The notes below the pieces were generated by a model. The model did not search any database. It was given only the letters and a program-made list of their open reading frames with translations, and had not been told where the DNA came from. A stretch of 64,000 nucleotides of DNA. Origin: Curvibacter sp. (lineage in GTDB: Bacteria > Pseudomonadota > Gammaproteobacteria > Burkholderiales > Burkholderiaceae_C). Location: assembly GCA_020248905.1 (NCBI GenBank), contig JADCGR010000051.1:1-64000 (forward strand). The letters run 5' to 3'. The position numbers and the translations under genes were made by a program. Below are positions 17,801 through 25,964 of the stretch, piece after piece (position 1 is the first letter of the stretch; the number at the start of each line of letters is the position of its first letter).

Positions 17801-17894
17801 TCTTGAAGGCAATCATCCCCGTCAGCGCAAACAGCAGGGTGCCCAGTATGATGAAAAGCGGCTGATGTACCGCATAGTGAATCAGGCGCCTCAT
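14820..17894 (-). CDS. czcA: Heavy-metal RND efflux pump, CzcA family
   Basis: A 1024-residue inner-membrane RND proton/cation antiporter. The fourth transmembrane helix carries DFGIIVDGAVIVIEN with Asp392, Asp398 and Glu405, matching the spacing of the acids Asp402/Asp408/Glu415 of Cupriavidus CzcA. This marks the divalent-cation (Co/Zn/Cd/Ni) HME class, not the CusA copper/silver class. Both periplasmic porter halves and twelve helices are present. Its start overlaps the czcB stop by 4 bp; the gene is last in the czcCBA transcript. Confidence 0.93.
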   Translation of the reverse strand: MRRLIHYAVHQPLFIILGTLLFALTGMIAFKNLSVEAFPDVTDTQVTVIALYPGRAAEEVEKQVTLPIETALAGLPNAIRVFSHTQFGLSFTVVTYDDAARVPEVRQQVSERLRSVSLPPDVAANIAPNATPVGEVLRYRLRGDGRSTTELRTLQDWVVERALRQVPGIADVVTMGGYIKQYEVQPDLDRLRAYGLGFQQLLDALERGNSNAGGSYVAQGVQQYAIRGIGLLRSADDIATIVVATRNATPILIRDVARVEIGAVPRLGTVGQDGDDDVITGMVVMRKGENASEVLKGVKAKVAELNERGLPAGVQIEPYYDRSWLMGKTLSTVFRNLVEGALLVSLVLYIFLSNLRASLAVVLIIPLSLLATFMGLKIMGVPANLLSLGAMDFGIIVDGAVIVIENIMHRLEKERENMSENERRQTIIEAASEVGRPTLFSMLIIIAAHIPIFALQRHEGRIFQPMALSVTAALIGALVFSLTLVPLLAYWLLRRGLPHGDNRVLTAAKGIYAPVLDWALAHQGKVVIIALAAFGVGMVAAARLGSEFLPELDEGTIWVNLRLPASISNDEATRILRQAREALLAVPEVRTTVSKAGQPEDGTDPKTISMAEVFVDVKPHEEWRKGLTRDELILEMERQITAIPGLVPVFSQPIRDNVLESISQIDGQIVIKVAGDDLAELRRTTEAIEREVKQVAGVYRAEIDRLGELPQLVIDIDRDRAARQGLNVGDVQDVIEAALAGKAATQLWEGERRFSVAVRLPAERRTIAQLASTPIPRPGGGYTTLGAVADIRETSGAMNIAREGGRRTMAIGIFIRDRDMGSVVKDMKERVAKTVQIPASYVVNWSGEFENQERAMQRLSLVVPISLLLIFVLLFDAFGSFQKAVLILANVPLAIIGGFVALWVFSIPLSVSAAIGFIALSGQAVLNGVVMLSVFQQLRNSGHTVLEAARKGSMQRLRTVLMTAMLAALGLLPMALSQDIGAETQRPLAIVVIGGLITATLLTLVVLPVLYVLWFSSSGPKEAD

Positions 17895-19069
17895 GGCGGC
17901 GAATACCCCGCAGCCGGCGCCGCAGACGCGGGCAGAGCCTCTGCGCGGGCCAGGCGGAACTGGCGCGCCAGCAGCAGGGCGTTCTCGCTCACCACCTGCT
18001 CGCCGGCTGCGAGTCCGGCGGAGATGACCACGTCGCGTGTGCCTTCATAGCTGATCTCCACGCGCCGGCGCTCGAACTCGCCGGGCCGCGTCTGCACGAA
18101 GACCCAGTGCTGTGCCCCCTGCAGAAGCGACGCGTTGGCCGGAATCACGACGCCCTCGGCGAAACGACGCTCAAACGCGGCCGTTCCCAGCATCTCGGCT
18201 TTGAGCAGTCCCTTCGGATTGGCCACGCGCGCACGTACCTTGATCGTTCGCGTCTGGGCGTCGATGAAATCGGCGCTGGCGACGACCACGCCCTCAAAAA
18301 CCTGACCCGCCAGCACGGGCACGCGCAAGCTGAACTTTTGCCCGGGTCGCACCAGCGCGATCTCGTGGTCACGCACATCGATCTGGACCCAGAGCGTGGA
18401 CGGATCGCTAATGACAAACAGCGGTGGGACGCCGGCACCGGCCTGGTCCGGTCGCAGCTCCTGGCCAGGGTTGAGATTGCGCTCAACGACGTTGCCCGCC
18501 AGGGTGGCACGCAGCAGCAACTCCTGGTTGACGCCGGCGTTGCTTCCGTACAGGCTGGTGCGCGCGCGGGCGCGATTCGCTTCGGCCCTGGCGCGCTCGA
18601 ACTCAGCCTCGGCCTGCTCAAGTTCCTTGCGCGGCACGATGCCGCTCTCAAACAACTCGCGCTGGCGTTGAAGGTTACGGCTGGCGAGGCGCTCGTCGGC
18701 TTCGGCGCGTGCAGTTTCGCTCTGGGCCTGGCCGAAGTCTGGCGAGGCCAGCACGGCCAGCGGGCTGCCCGCAGAAACACGCTGCCCGACATCGGCGCGG
18801 ATGGCGGTGACACGGCCTGCGAAAGACGGATAGACGCGCTGGGTGCGTTCCTCGTTCCAGACAACGCGCGCGGGCAGATCGATCTGCATGGCTCGGGCGG
18901 GCTGCGCGCTGGTCGTGGGCAACAGCCTGAGCTGCGGATGGCCGGCGGCGTAGCGCAGGCGCTGGTCCTGCACGATGGGGGCCGGCGCTTGCGCGCCGGA
19001 AGAGGGCGCGTCGCTGCAAGCGGTCAGCAAGACGGCGCTCAGGATCAGGAAGGGAAAGCGGTTTGGCAT
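17891..19069 (-). CDS. czcB: RND periplasmic adaptor lipoprotein, CzcB family
   Basis: A 392-residue membrane-fusion protein linking CzcA to CzcC. It starts with a lipoprotein signal (LSAVLLTAC, lipid-bearing Cys18). Then follow barrel-sandwich halves around VRVWNEERTQRVYPSF-like and GRVTAIRADVGQRVSAGSPL segments, a long alpha-helical hairpin (about 115-190, many Glu/Arg/Ala heptads) and the C-terminal beta domains. No His-rich metal-binding N-terminal domain is seen, unlike some CzcB proteins. It is separated from czcC by 9 bp. Confidence 0.9.
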   Translation of the reverse strand: MPNRFPFLILSAVLLTACSDAPSSGAQAPAPIVQDQRLRYAAGHPQLRLLPTTSAQPARAMQIDLPARVVWNEERTQRVYPSFAGRVTAIRADVGQRVSAGSPLAVLASPDFGQAQSETARAEADERLASRNLQRQRELFESGIVPRKELEQAEAEFERARAEANRARARTSLYGSNAGVNQELLLRATLAGNVVERNLNPGQELRPDQAGAGVPPLFVISDPSTLWVQIDVRDHEIALVRPGQKFSLRVPVLAGQVFEGVVVASADFIDAQTRTIKVRARVANPKGLLKAEMLGTAAFERRFAEGVVIPANASLLQGAQHWVFVQTRPGEFERRRVEISYEGTRDVVISAGLAAGEQVVSENALLLARQFRLARAEALPASAAPAAGYSPP

Positions 19070-19078
19070 GGTGGGCGA

Positions 19079-20416
19079 TCACGGTCGGTTTCTTGGAGGC
19101 TCAAGGCGGGAACTGCTGACCGGCGTTTCGGTGCGCAGCCGCCAGCTGCCCCAGGCCTTGGCGTGTTCGCTGCGCGCGACGAGCGCGTCCAGCGCAGTGG
19201 CACGCAGGGTGCGGCGCGCGTCCAGCAGGTCAGTGAGGGACAGCGCGCCCTTGCGGTAGGCCAGTTCAGCGCCCTCGGCAACGCGGCGTGCACGCGGCAG
19301 GATTTGCACGTCGTAAGAAAGGGCCCGCTCGGCGGTGGTCTGCAATTCGTAGAGCAGGCGTTCCAGCTCGCTGCGCGCCAGTCGGCGGGTTTTTTCCAGC
19401 GCCTGCTCAGCCAGCTCCAGCTGGGCGCTGGCGCGCGCGATCTCGCCCTGGTAGGCGTAGCCCCACTGCAGCGGCATGGACATGCGCAGGCTGACGAGCG
19501 CGGTGGATGTGCCGGGGAGGTGGTCGTAGGAGATGCCCCAGGTGAGGTCGGACTTGCGTAGCGCCATGGCGCCCTGCTGGGCTGCGGTGGCGGCCACGAC
19601 ACGCGAACGCGCCGCGCGTACATCCGCTCGGTTCTCGACCAGGGCATCGACGACGGGCGTTGGGGCGATGGTTTGCAGGGAGGGCCAGTCGGCCTGGGCC
19701 TGTAGCTGCGCCGCGCTGCCCAGGGCAGTGATTTGCGCCAGCGCCACAGCAGCGCGCTGGCGCTCCAGCTCTGCGAGGCGCAGCTCGGAGCGGGCGCGTT
19801 GCGCCTCGATGTCCGTGCGCAGGCTGTCCTGGGCGGAGAGGTCACCCGCCTGCAGCCGGCGCTCGGCGGCGCGCGCCAGCTCGGCGGCGCTGCGCTCGAT
19901 CTGCGTCACCTCGGCCACGCGCTCCTGCGCCGCCAGCAGGTCATAGAAGCCGCCCAGCGCAGCGAGCTGCTGTTGCAGCGTGACGTCGTCCAGATCGGCA
20001 GCGACGGCCTCGCTGCTGGGGCGGGCGGCCTCGGTGCGCAGCTCGCGCTTGTTGCCACGTTCCCAGGTCCAGTCCAGGCCCACGGATTTGTCGTAGGTTT
20101 TCTGCGTCATCGGGTTGCCTCGCCCGTTGCCGTTCTTGAGATCGATCTGTCCGACGCCGGCCGAAAGCGAGGGCAGCGGCGCGCGGTCGGCGCTGGTCAC
20201 GTCGGCCTGGGCGCTGGCGAGCTGGCGCTGGGCCAGAGCCACGTCCAGGTTGGTGCGAGCGGCGGCCAGCACCTGCGGCAGGCTGACGCGCATCACATCG
20301 GCCGGGGTGCCGGGGCTGGCCACCTGCATGGGTGCGGTCGATTGGGCTGCGGCCCAACCGATGCTGGACGCGAGCAGGCCGACCAATAGCGGGGGGGTAA
20401 GGGAGCGAAAACTCAT
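19079..20416 (-). CDS. czcC: Outer-membrane efflux channel, CzcC/TolC family
   Basis: A 445-residue outer-membrane factor with a signal peptide (residues 1-25, SIGWAAAQ) and the duplicated TolC-type helical repeats: PQVLAAARTNLDVALAQRQL near residue 50 and the internal second repeat after VENRADVRAARSRVVAA near 260. It would form the trimeric exit duct for the CzcBA pump. First gene of the operon, divergent from a response regulator/sensor pair 115 bp away. The ATG has no strong ribosome site. Confidence 0.9.
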   Translation of the reverse strand: MSFRSLTPPLLVGLLASSIGWAAAQSTAPMQVASPGTPADVMRVSLPQVLAAARTNLDVALAQRQLASAQADVTSADRAPLPSLSAGVGQIDLKNGNGRGNPMTQKTYDKSVGLDWTWERGNKRELRTEAARPSSEAVAADLDDVTLQQQLAALGGFYDLLAAQERVAEVTQIERSAAELARAAERRLQAGDLSAQDSLRTDIEAQRARSELRLAELERQRAAVALAQITALGSAAQLQAQADWPSLQTIAPTPVVDALVENRADVRAARSRVVAATAAQQGAMALRKSDLTWGISYDHLPGTSTALVSLRMSMPLQWGYAYQGEIARASAQLELAEQALEKTRRLARSELERLLYELQTTAERALSYDVQILPRARRVAEGAELAYRKGALSLTDLLDARRTLRATALDALVARSEHAKAWGSWRLRTETPVSSSRLEPPRNRP

Positions 20417-20422
20417 AAACTC

Positions 20423-20445
20423 GCAAACTAGGCGCCATTGTTTGC
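20423..20445. promoter_or_regulatory. Inverted repeat in the divergent czcC / response-regulator promoter region
   Basis: GCAAAC (20423-20428) and GTTTGC (20440-20445) form a perfect 6-bp dyad with an 11-bp spacer that itself contains the palindrome GGCGCC. It lies 7 bp upstream of the czcC start codon in the 115-bp divergent spacer, so it may be the binding site of the adjacent OmpR-type regulator. Assignment is by position only. Confidence 0.35.
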
Positions 20446-20531
20446 CACCGGGCCTGACCTCCCCCCGACCGCGCGCCTAACGGAAACGTGTAGGGTCCGC
20501 CCCGTTGTACCTGCAAGGAGCCTGACGGACG

Positions 20532-21227
20532 ATGAGATTTCTCCTGGTAGAAGACGATGCCGTGCTGGGCGACATGATGGAGCGCAGCCTGCGATCTGCG
20601 GGCCACCGCTTGGACGTGGCCGGCTCGCTCAATCAGGCCCGACAATTCTGGCGCGTGCAGGTTTATGACGCGGTCCTGCTCGATCTCAACCTGCCGCAGT
20701 CGGACGCCCCTGGCAGCGCGCTTGCCAATGGCCTCACGCTGCTGCGCGAGGCGCGCGCGCGCGGCGACCGCACTCCCGTGCTGGTGTTGACGGCGCGCAA
20801 CCGAACCGAGGAGCGCATTGCCGGTCTCGACGCGGGCGCCGACGACTATCTGGGCAAACCCTTTGAGCTTGCCGAAGTCGAGGCGCGCCTGCGCGCCCTG
20901 GTGCGGCGCAGCGCGGGAACGGACGATGTCTGCGAGATCGGTGCCCTGGCGCTTGATCGCAAGACGCGGCGGCTGACGCTGGGCGGCGAGTTGCTGGAGC
21001 TGCCGGCACGCGAGTTCGAGGTGCTGTGGGAGCTCATGACGCCACCGGGCCGCGTGGTTAGCAAGCGGGCGCTGTCCAATAAGCTCTCCGGCTTTGATGA
21101 CTCATTGGGCGACAACGCGCTGGAGGCTTTCATCTCGCGGCTACGCAAGAAGCTTCAGGGCAGCGGCGCGCGCATCCGCACGCTGCGCGGGCTGGGTTAT
21201 GCCCTGGAGCCCGGAGAAGGGGCTTGA
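20532..21227 (+). CDS. OmpR-family response regulator of the czc two-component system
   Basis: A 231-residue regulator with a receiver domain (acidic pocket Glu7-Asp8-Asp9, phosphoacceptor Asp51, Lys in GKPFELAE) and a winged-helix DNA-binding domain (about 135-228; ISRLRKKLQGSGARIRTLRGLGY). An unusual short insertion, QSDAPGSALAN, follows the phosphorylation site loop. It should bind the shared promoter region and switch on czcCBA, judged by divergent position. AAGGAG lies 12-17 bp before the ATG. Overlaps the sensor gene by 4 bp if that starts at the TTG. Confidence 0.9.
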   Translation: MRFLLVEDDAVLGDMMERSLRSAGHRLDVAGSLNQARQFWRVQVYDAVLLDLNLPQSDAPGSALANGLTLLREARARGDRTPVLVLTARNRTEERIAGLDAGADDYLGKPFELAEVEARLRALVRRSAGTDDVCEIGALALDRKTRRLTLGGELLELPAREFEVLWELMTPPGRVVSKRALSNKLSGFDDSLGDNALEAFISRLRKKLQGSGARIRTLRGLGYALEPGEGA

Positions 21228-22627
21228 ACCTGCCGGGCATGAGCCGCGCCTCGCTGCGCACGCGACTCGTGCGCAATGTGCTGCTGCCCTTGGCCATCAC
21301 CTGGCTGCTCGGCACTGCGCTGACCGTCACCGTGGCGTATTACTTTGCCCAGAAAGCTTTCGACCGCGCGCTGCTCGACGACGCCTATGCCCTGGCCTCA
21401 CGCGTGCGGGCCCAGCCCGAAGGCCTGGCGCTGGAGTTGTCCAGCCGCGAGATGAGCACTGTGCTTTTCGACCAGACCGAGAGTATTTATTTCGTCGTGC
21501 GCCGTGAAGATGGCTCCGTTATGGCCGGGCATCCGGGCCTGCGCGCGGAGTTGCCGCTCAGCTCGGCCACCATCCGCTTTTCCGAGATCTTTTATCAGGG
21601 CCGCGCGCTACGCGCGGTCAGCGTGCGTCAGGAGGAACCCGATGACTTCGTCGTCACGGTGGCGCAGACCACGCGTAGTCGCAAGGCGTTGCTGCGCGAT
21701 GTACTTTTCTATTCGGTCGCACCGCAATTGACGCTGCTGATCCTTCTGGCCGTGTGGTTGCGCGGTGCGATCGGCCAGGAAGTGCAGCCACTCAGTGATC
21801 TGCAGAGCTCTGTGGAGCGCCGCGATGCGCGCGATCTGGCGCCCGTGCCCGTGTACGCGGCGTCGCGCGAGATCGAGCAGCTTGGCGTGGCCATCAATGC
21901 GCTGCTGGAGCGGCTGGGTCACAGCCTGCAGGCCCAGCGCGAGTTCTCGGGCAATGTGGCGCATGAGCTGCGCACGCCGCTGGCCGGCATCCGTGCGCTC
22001 GCGGAGTACGGGCTGGCGCAAGGCGATCCTGCGGTCTGGCGCGAGCAACTGCAGCGCATCGGTGTGAGTGAGGCGCGCGCCAGCCGCCTGGTGGAGCAGC
22101 TGCTGGCGCTGGCGCTGGCCGATGAGGCCGAGACCGGCGTGAAGAACGAGGCGCTGGCCCTGGACGAACTGGTCCGCGAGACCGTACTGCGCTATTTGCC
22201 CCGGGCCGACGCGGCTGGCGTAGACCTGGGCGTACAGGGGCCGGATGAGCCGGTCTGGGTGATCGGCAACGCGGCGCTGCTGGAGGGCGTGCTGGGCAAT
22301 CTGCTGGACAACGCCCTGCGCTACGCCCGCCCGCTTGACGGCCAGTCTGGTTCGGTGACGGTGGAGCTCGCGCACGAGGCCGAGGGCGTGCGCCTGTCCG
22401 TCATCGACAATGGTCCGGGTCTTGACGTTGCGCAACGCGGCCACCTGCTGCTGCGCGGCGTGCGCGGACTGCATGCCGAGCGACTGGGGCCGGGTGCGGG
22501 CCTGGGCCTGGCCATCGTCCGAAAGTTCGCCGACTTGATGGACGGGCGCTTCCAGCTTGATGAAGGGCCCGCAGGCCGCGGCCTGCGGGCCAGCTTGCTG
22601 TTGCGGGAGTCTGCGCCGGCTGCCTGA
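21224..22627 (+). CDS. Sensor histidine kinase, TctE-like
   Basis: A 467-residue membrane kinase. A transmembrane helix at about 18-40, an extracytoplasmic sensor of the 2CSK_N type found in TctE (FDQTESIYFVVRREDGSVMAGH), a second helix near 165-185, the phosphoacceptor FSGNVAHELRTPL (His247), and an ATPase domain with NLLDNALRYA, DNGPGLD and GAGLGLAIV. Alternative starts are TTG 21224 (overlapping the regulator stop, with GGAGAAGG just upstream) and ATG 21239. Although TctE relatives sense citrate-type ligands, the neighbourhood suggests metal sensing. Confidence 0.9.
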   Translation: MNLPGMSRASLRTRLVRNVLLPLAITWLLGTALTVTVAYYFAQKAFDRALLDDAYALASRVRAQPEGLALELSSREMSTVLFDQTESIYFVVRREDGSVMAGHPGLRAELPLSSATIRFSEIFYQGRALRAVSVRQEEPDDFVVTVAQTTRSRKALLRDVLFYSVAPQLTLLILLAVWLRGAIGQEVQPLSDLQSSVERRDARDLAPVPVYAASREIEQLGVAINALLERLGHSLQAQREFSGNVAHELRTPLAGIRALAEYGLAQGDPAVWREQLQRIGVSEARASRLVEQLLALALADEAETGVKNEALALDELVRETVLRYLPRADAAGVDLGVQGPDEPVWVIGNAALLEGVLGNLLDNALRYARPLDGQSGSVTVELAHEAEGVRLSVIDNGPGLDVAQRGHLLLRGVRGLHAERLGPGAGLGLAIVRKFADLMDGRFQLDEGPAGRGLRASLLLRESAPAA

Positions 22628-22711
22628 AGTGGACCATCAGTGATAAGTGCCACGGCCGGCCCCCGCCAGTTGTGTAACATTCTTGCAAGCTCGGGCTCCT
22701 AGAATGGCTGC

Positions 22712-23416
22712 ATGAGGTGGCCCGTCGTGGTTTGTTTGATGCTCGCGGCGCCCGCATGGGCTGCGCGACCTTTTGTGACCGACGATGCGCGCCTGACCAC
22801 AGCGGGCAGCTGCCAGCTAGAGAGCTGGACCCGGGTCTACCAAGACCGTCGCGAAGTCTGGGCATTGCCGGCGTGCAATCCCGGCGGCAACCTGGAGTTC
22901 ACGGCAGGGGGTGGTCGCGCGCGCACTGATGGCCAAGCTGCTACCTCCGATTACGTTTTGCAGCTCAAGACTCTGTTCCGTGCGCTGGACACCGACGGCT
23001 GGGGCGCGGGCCTGGCTGTAGGGCGGGTGGCTCACCCGGAGATCCAGCCCGGCCCGAACCAGCTGGGCAATACCTATGCCTACCTTCCCGTCTCGGTCTC
23101 GTTCATGGGCGACCGCGCAGTGCTTCACGGCAACCTGGGCTGGCTACGCGATCGCAGCAGCCGCCAGGACCGCGCCACCTGGGGCCTGGGCGGCGAGCTC
23201 TATCCCTATCCGAGGCTGGCGCTCGTCCTTGAGACCTTCGGGGACGATCGGGCCAGGCCGTACTGGCAGGCCGGCCTGCGCTACTCGGTCATCCCCAACC
23301 TGCTGCAGGTGGACAGCACGCTGGGCGGGCAGCGCGATGGCGGGGCCGCTGGCCGCTGGCTTTCTTTTGGGATACGCTGGACCCCGGCCCGTGTGCCGTT
23401 TTTCCAACGTCCCTGA
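22712..23416 (+). CDS. Exported protein, probable small outer-membrane beta-barrel
   Basis: A 234-residue protein with a signal peptide (residues 1-17, PAWA|ARPF). The mature protein starts RPFVTDDARLTTAGSCQLESW and then alternates polar and hydrophobic residues in Gly-rich strands, as in small outer-membrane barrels; it ends in VPFFQRP. Two cysteines (about 33 and 54) could form a disulfide. Such proteins are often encoded near metal or solvent efflux genes; the role is unknown. It follows the sensor kinase by 84 bp. Confidence 0.65.
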   Translation: MRWPVVVCLMLAAPAWAARPFVTDDARLTTAGSCQLESWTRVYQDRREVWALPACNPGGNLEFTAGGGRARTDGQAATSDYVLQLKTLFRALDTDGWGAGLAVGRVAHPEIQPGPNQLGNTYAYLPVSVSFMGDRAVLHGNLGWLRDRSSRQDRATWGLGGELYPYPRLALVLETFGDDRARPYWQAGLRYSVIPNLLQVDSTLGGQRDGGAAGRWLSFGIRWTPARVPFFQRP

Positions 23417-23426
23417 GGAGTGACCC

Positions 23427-23837
23427 ATGACCATTTTCCGATCCCTGGCCTGTGCGGCCCTGATGGTGACCGCAGCTCCGTTGCTGCAGGCGCAAGCCGC
23501 GCTGAAGTCCGGAGAACAGGTCTACCGCGAGACTTGCATGGCCTGCCACGGGCCCGGCCTGGCCAATGCCCCCCGGATGGGCGATACCAAAGCCTGGGCC
23601 AAGCTCATCGGCGAGGGGCAGTCCGTGCTCACGGCGCATGGCTGGGTGGGCGTGCGTGCCATGCCGCCCAAGGGTGGTCGCAACGACCTGAGCTTGGAGG
23701 AGTTCGCGCGTGCCCTGGCCTGGATGGTGCGCAACTCCGGCGGCAAGTGGCAGGACCCGGATGCGCGCATGATGGACAGCATCCGCGCCGAAGAACGCAA
23801 GCGCATCGAACAGCTCAAGAAGACGGGCAAGGGCTGA
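23427..23837 (+). CDS. Periplasmic monohaem cytochrome c (c5-like)
   Basis: A 136-residue exported c-type cytochrome. The signal peptide is about residues 1-23. The haem site is CMACH (Cys37, Cys40, His41) and the distal ligand is Met79 in VRAMPPKGG, typical of cytochrome c5. A charged C-terminal tail (ERKRIEQLKKTGKG) follows. It lies 10 bp after the barrel-like gene and 3 bp before the AsmA-like gene, so the three form one transcript. The redox partner is not evident. Confidence 0.9.
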   Translation: MTIFRSLACAALMVTAAPLLQAQAALKSGEQVYRETCMACHGPGLANAPRMGDTKAWAKLIGEGQSVLTAHGWVGVRAMPPKGGRNDLSLEEFARALAWMVRNSGGKWQDPDARMMDSIRAEERKRIEQLKKTGKG

Positions 23838-23840
23838 GGG

Positions 23841-25148
23841 ATGTCGCGCCCGCGGCGCGCGGCCCTGGCCGGAGCGCTTTTGCTTGCGGGGCTCACCGTC
23901 CTTGTGCTGGGCTTGCAGCACTGGATCGCCAGCGATGCGATGCGCGAGCGCGTCGAGCGCGAGGCCTCGGCTGCGCTGGGTGTTCCCGTGCAGATCGACC
24001 GGGTGGGGCTCACACTCTTGCCTTTGCCCGGGGTCGGGCTTGACGGCGTGCAGCTGCGCACGCATCAGCCGCTGAAGGCCGCTCGCATTGAGCTGCGGCC
24101 CGCCTGGGCTTGCTTGCTGATGGGTCGCCCGGCGCTGGCCACGCTGGTGGTGCGGCGAGCCGAGCTGCCCCAGAAGGGCATTGATGCGCTGCTGGCCTCG
24201 CTGCAGTCCCTGCGGCGCGCCGATTCGGCGCCCGATACTGGTAGCGCGTGGGCCCTGCTGCCCCGGCTCACGGTGCTGGATGAGTTGCGCTGGATCGACA
24301 GCCAGGGCCAGGCGGTCCTGATCCAGGCTGAAGCACGGCTCGACGCCGACACGCTTGCGGGGGAGCTCACGCTGGAGGTGTTGCAGGGGCGTCTGCAGGG
24401 CGCCCGCGTGGCACTGCGTCGCGATGGCGAGCGCTTCTGGAATCTCGCGGTCGACATGGCTGGCGGCACGGTGCGTGGTCGACTGGAGCTGCAGCCCGTC
24501 GCCCGGCCCGGCGCCGAGTTTGTGGTGCTGGGTCAGCTGAGAACGCGCGAGGTCGAGGTCTCTCGCCTCAGGGCGCGCGCGGCCCAGCCGCTTAGCGGCC
24601 GGCTGGAGGCCACGACGACACTCAGTGCGCGGGCGCGGCAACCGTCGGAGTTGCCCGATGTGTTGCAGACGCAGTCGAAGTTCGCGGTGCGCGGCGCCGT
24701 GCTGCACGGCGTGGACCTCGCCAAGGCGGTGAAGACGGCCGGTGTGAGCCGCGGCGGCAAGACCACGCTCGACGCGCTGTCCGGCCAGGTGAACACGCGT
24801 GGCAGCGCCATCGAGCTGCAGAATTTCGCGGCCAGCTCCGGCGTGCTCGGGGCGACGGGCCAGCTCCGGCGTGCTCGGGGCGACGGGCCAGGTCAGTGTG
24901 TCCCCGGCCGGTCGTCTGGGCGGGCGCGTGACGGTGGAGCTGGCCGGTGCCGTGGGCGTGCCACTGGCCGTGGGCGGTACGCTGGACGAGCCCGAGGTGC
25001 AGCTGACCACGGGCGCACGTATCGGCGCGGCCTTGGGCACCGTGCTCATGCCCGGCCTGGGCACGGGCGCCGGGGCTTCGGTGGGCGGCAAGCTCGGGGA
25101 GTTCCTCGGCAAGCCTGCGTCACGCTGACGCGCCTGTGCAGGCACTAG
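23841..25148 (+). CDS. AsmA-like membrane-anchored protein, frameshifted near its 3' end
   Basis: As it reads, 435 residues: an N-terminal membrane anchor (about 10-28), then an AsmA/DUF748-like beta-rich region with VPVQIDRVGLTLLPLPGVGLDG and repeated strand patterns. From residue about 340 the reading frame is wrong: a 28-bp tandem duplication at 24831-24886 shifts it into an Arg/Gly-rich tail ending at 25148. With one copy removed the frame continues as VTVELAGAVGVPLAVGGTLD and ends at 25126-25128 with a glycine-rich tail around GLGTGAGASVGGKLGE. Treat the gene as disrupted. It overlaps the convergent aldolase gene by 4 bp only because of the shift. Confidence 0.7.
   Translation: MSRPRRAALAGALLLAGLTVLVLGLQHWIASDAMRERVEREASAALGVPVQIDRVGLTLLPLPGVGLDGVQLRTHQPLKAARIELRPAWACLLMGRPALATLVVRRAELPQKGIDALLASLQSLRRADSAPDTGSAWALLPRLTVLDELRWIDSQGQAVLIQAEARLDADTLAGELTLEVLQGRLQGARVALRRDGERFWNLAVDMAGGTVRGRLELQPVARPGAEFVVLGQLRTREVEVSRLRARAAQPLSGRLEATTTLSARARQPSELPDVLQTQSKFAVRGAVLHGVDLAKAVKTAGVSRGGKTTLDALSGQVNTRGSAIELQNFAASSGVLGATGQLRRARGDGPGQCVPGRSSGRARDGGAGRCRGRATGRGRYAGRARGAADHGRTYRRGLGHRAHARPGHGRRGFGGRQARGVPRQACVTLTRLCRH
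24831..24891 (+). repeat. Perfect 28-bp tandem duplication inside the AsmA-like gene
   Basis: The unit beginning GCCAGCTCCGGCGTGCTC is present at 24831-24858 and again at 24859-24886 without a mismatch, followed by a further GCCAG (24887-24891). Since 28 is not a multiple of three it causes a frameshift, and removal of one copy restores an open frame to 25128. Confidence 0.95.
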
Positions 25149-25900
25149 CTTCGGTAAGACGGGTCCATCCGCTCCAGCTTTCGCAGCAGTGCCGGCCACG
25201 CGATGTTGGCGCCCTGGCCCGCTGTGGCCTGCTTCATCACGCCGGCGATGCCTTGCAGGATTTGCGGGTTCACCATCACCAGCTCGCCGCCCGCTTGCGC
25301 ATCGAGCTGGATGCGGCAGGTTGCCTCGAAAATGTACATATTGAGGAAGGCATCTGGCACCGTGCGACCCACGGTGAGCAGGCCGTGGTTGCGCAGCATC
25401 AGGTAGTTGGCCGTGCCCAGGTCGGCCTGAAGGCGCGGCTTTTCCTCGTCGCGCAGGGCCACACCTTCGTAGTCGTGGTAGGCCAGCGAGCCCAGCACAA
25501 AGGTGGACTGCTGGCTGATGGGCAGCACACCACATTTTTGCGCGCTCACCGCCACACCGGCGCGCGAGTGCGTGTGCAGCACGCAGCCGGCATCTTCACG
25601 TACGGCGTGGATGGCGCTGTGGATCACGAAGCCCGCTGGGTTGACGGGGAAGGGCGATTCGACCAGCTTGTTGCAGTCGGGGTCCACCTTCACCAGGCTG
25701 GAGGCCGTGATCTCGTCAAACATCAGGCCGTAGGGATTGATCAGGAAGTGGTGTTCCGGCCCCGGGATGCGCGCGCTGATATGGGTGAAGACCAGATCGC
25801 TCCATCCATAGTGGGCGACCAGGCGATACGCGGCGGCGAGGTCACAGCGCAGCTGCCATTCCTCGGCGCTCACGAGTTCTTTCAAGGACGGGATGTGCAT
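25145..25900 (-). CDS. Class II aldolase/adducin family protein
   Basis: A 251-residue protein of the zinc-dependent class II aldolase fold. Zinc ligands are recognisable: HTHSRAGVAV (two His near residue 120) and the later LRNHGLLTVG (His about 184); the N-terminal part has FTHISARIPGPEHHFLINP. Family members are fuculose- or ribulose-phosphate aldolases and several decarboxylases; the substrate cannot be told. The start at 25900 follows AGGAGAA and begins MHIPSLKELVS; an upstream in-frame start at 25954 is less likely. It may be co-regulated with the importer by the neighbouring AraC protein. Confidence 0.85.
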   Translation of the reverse strand: MHIPSLKELVSAEEWQLRCDLAAAYRLVAHYGWSDLVFTHISARIPGPEHHFLINPYGLMFDEITASSLVKVDPDCNKLVESPFPVNPAGFVIHSAIHAVREDAGCVLHTHSRAGVAVSAQKCGVLPISQQSTFVLGSLAYHDYEGVALRDEEKPRLQADLGTANYLMLRNHGLLTVGRTVPDAFLNMYIFEATCRIQLDAQAGGELVMVNPQILQGIAGVMKQATAGQGANIAWPALLRKLERMDPSYRS

Positions 25901-25964
25901 GGCGTTTCTCCTGATCGAGGCGTTCACTGTCCATCGGGTAGATGGCCCGGTCAATGCCCCGGGG

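Noticed and set aside
23289-25535. Open frame of 748 codons on the minus strand
   Set aside because: It lies opposite the cytochrome, AsmA-like and aldolase genes, has Arg/Pro/Gln/His-rich composition and no family pattern; such long antisense frames are common in DNA with high GC at third positions.
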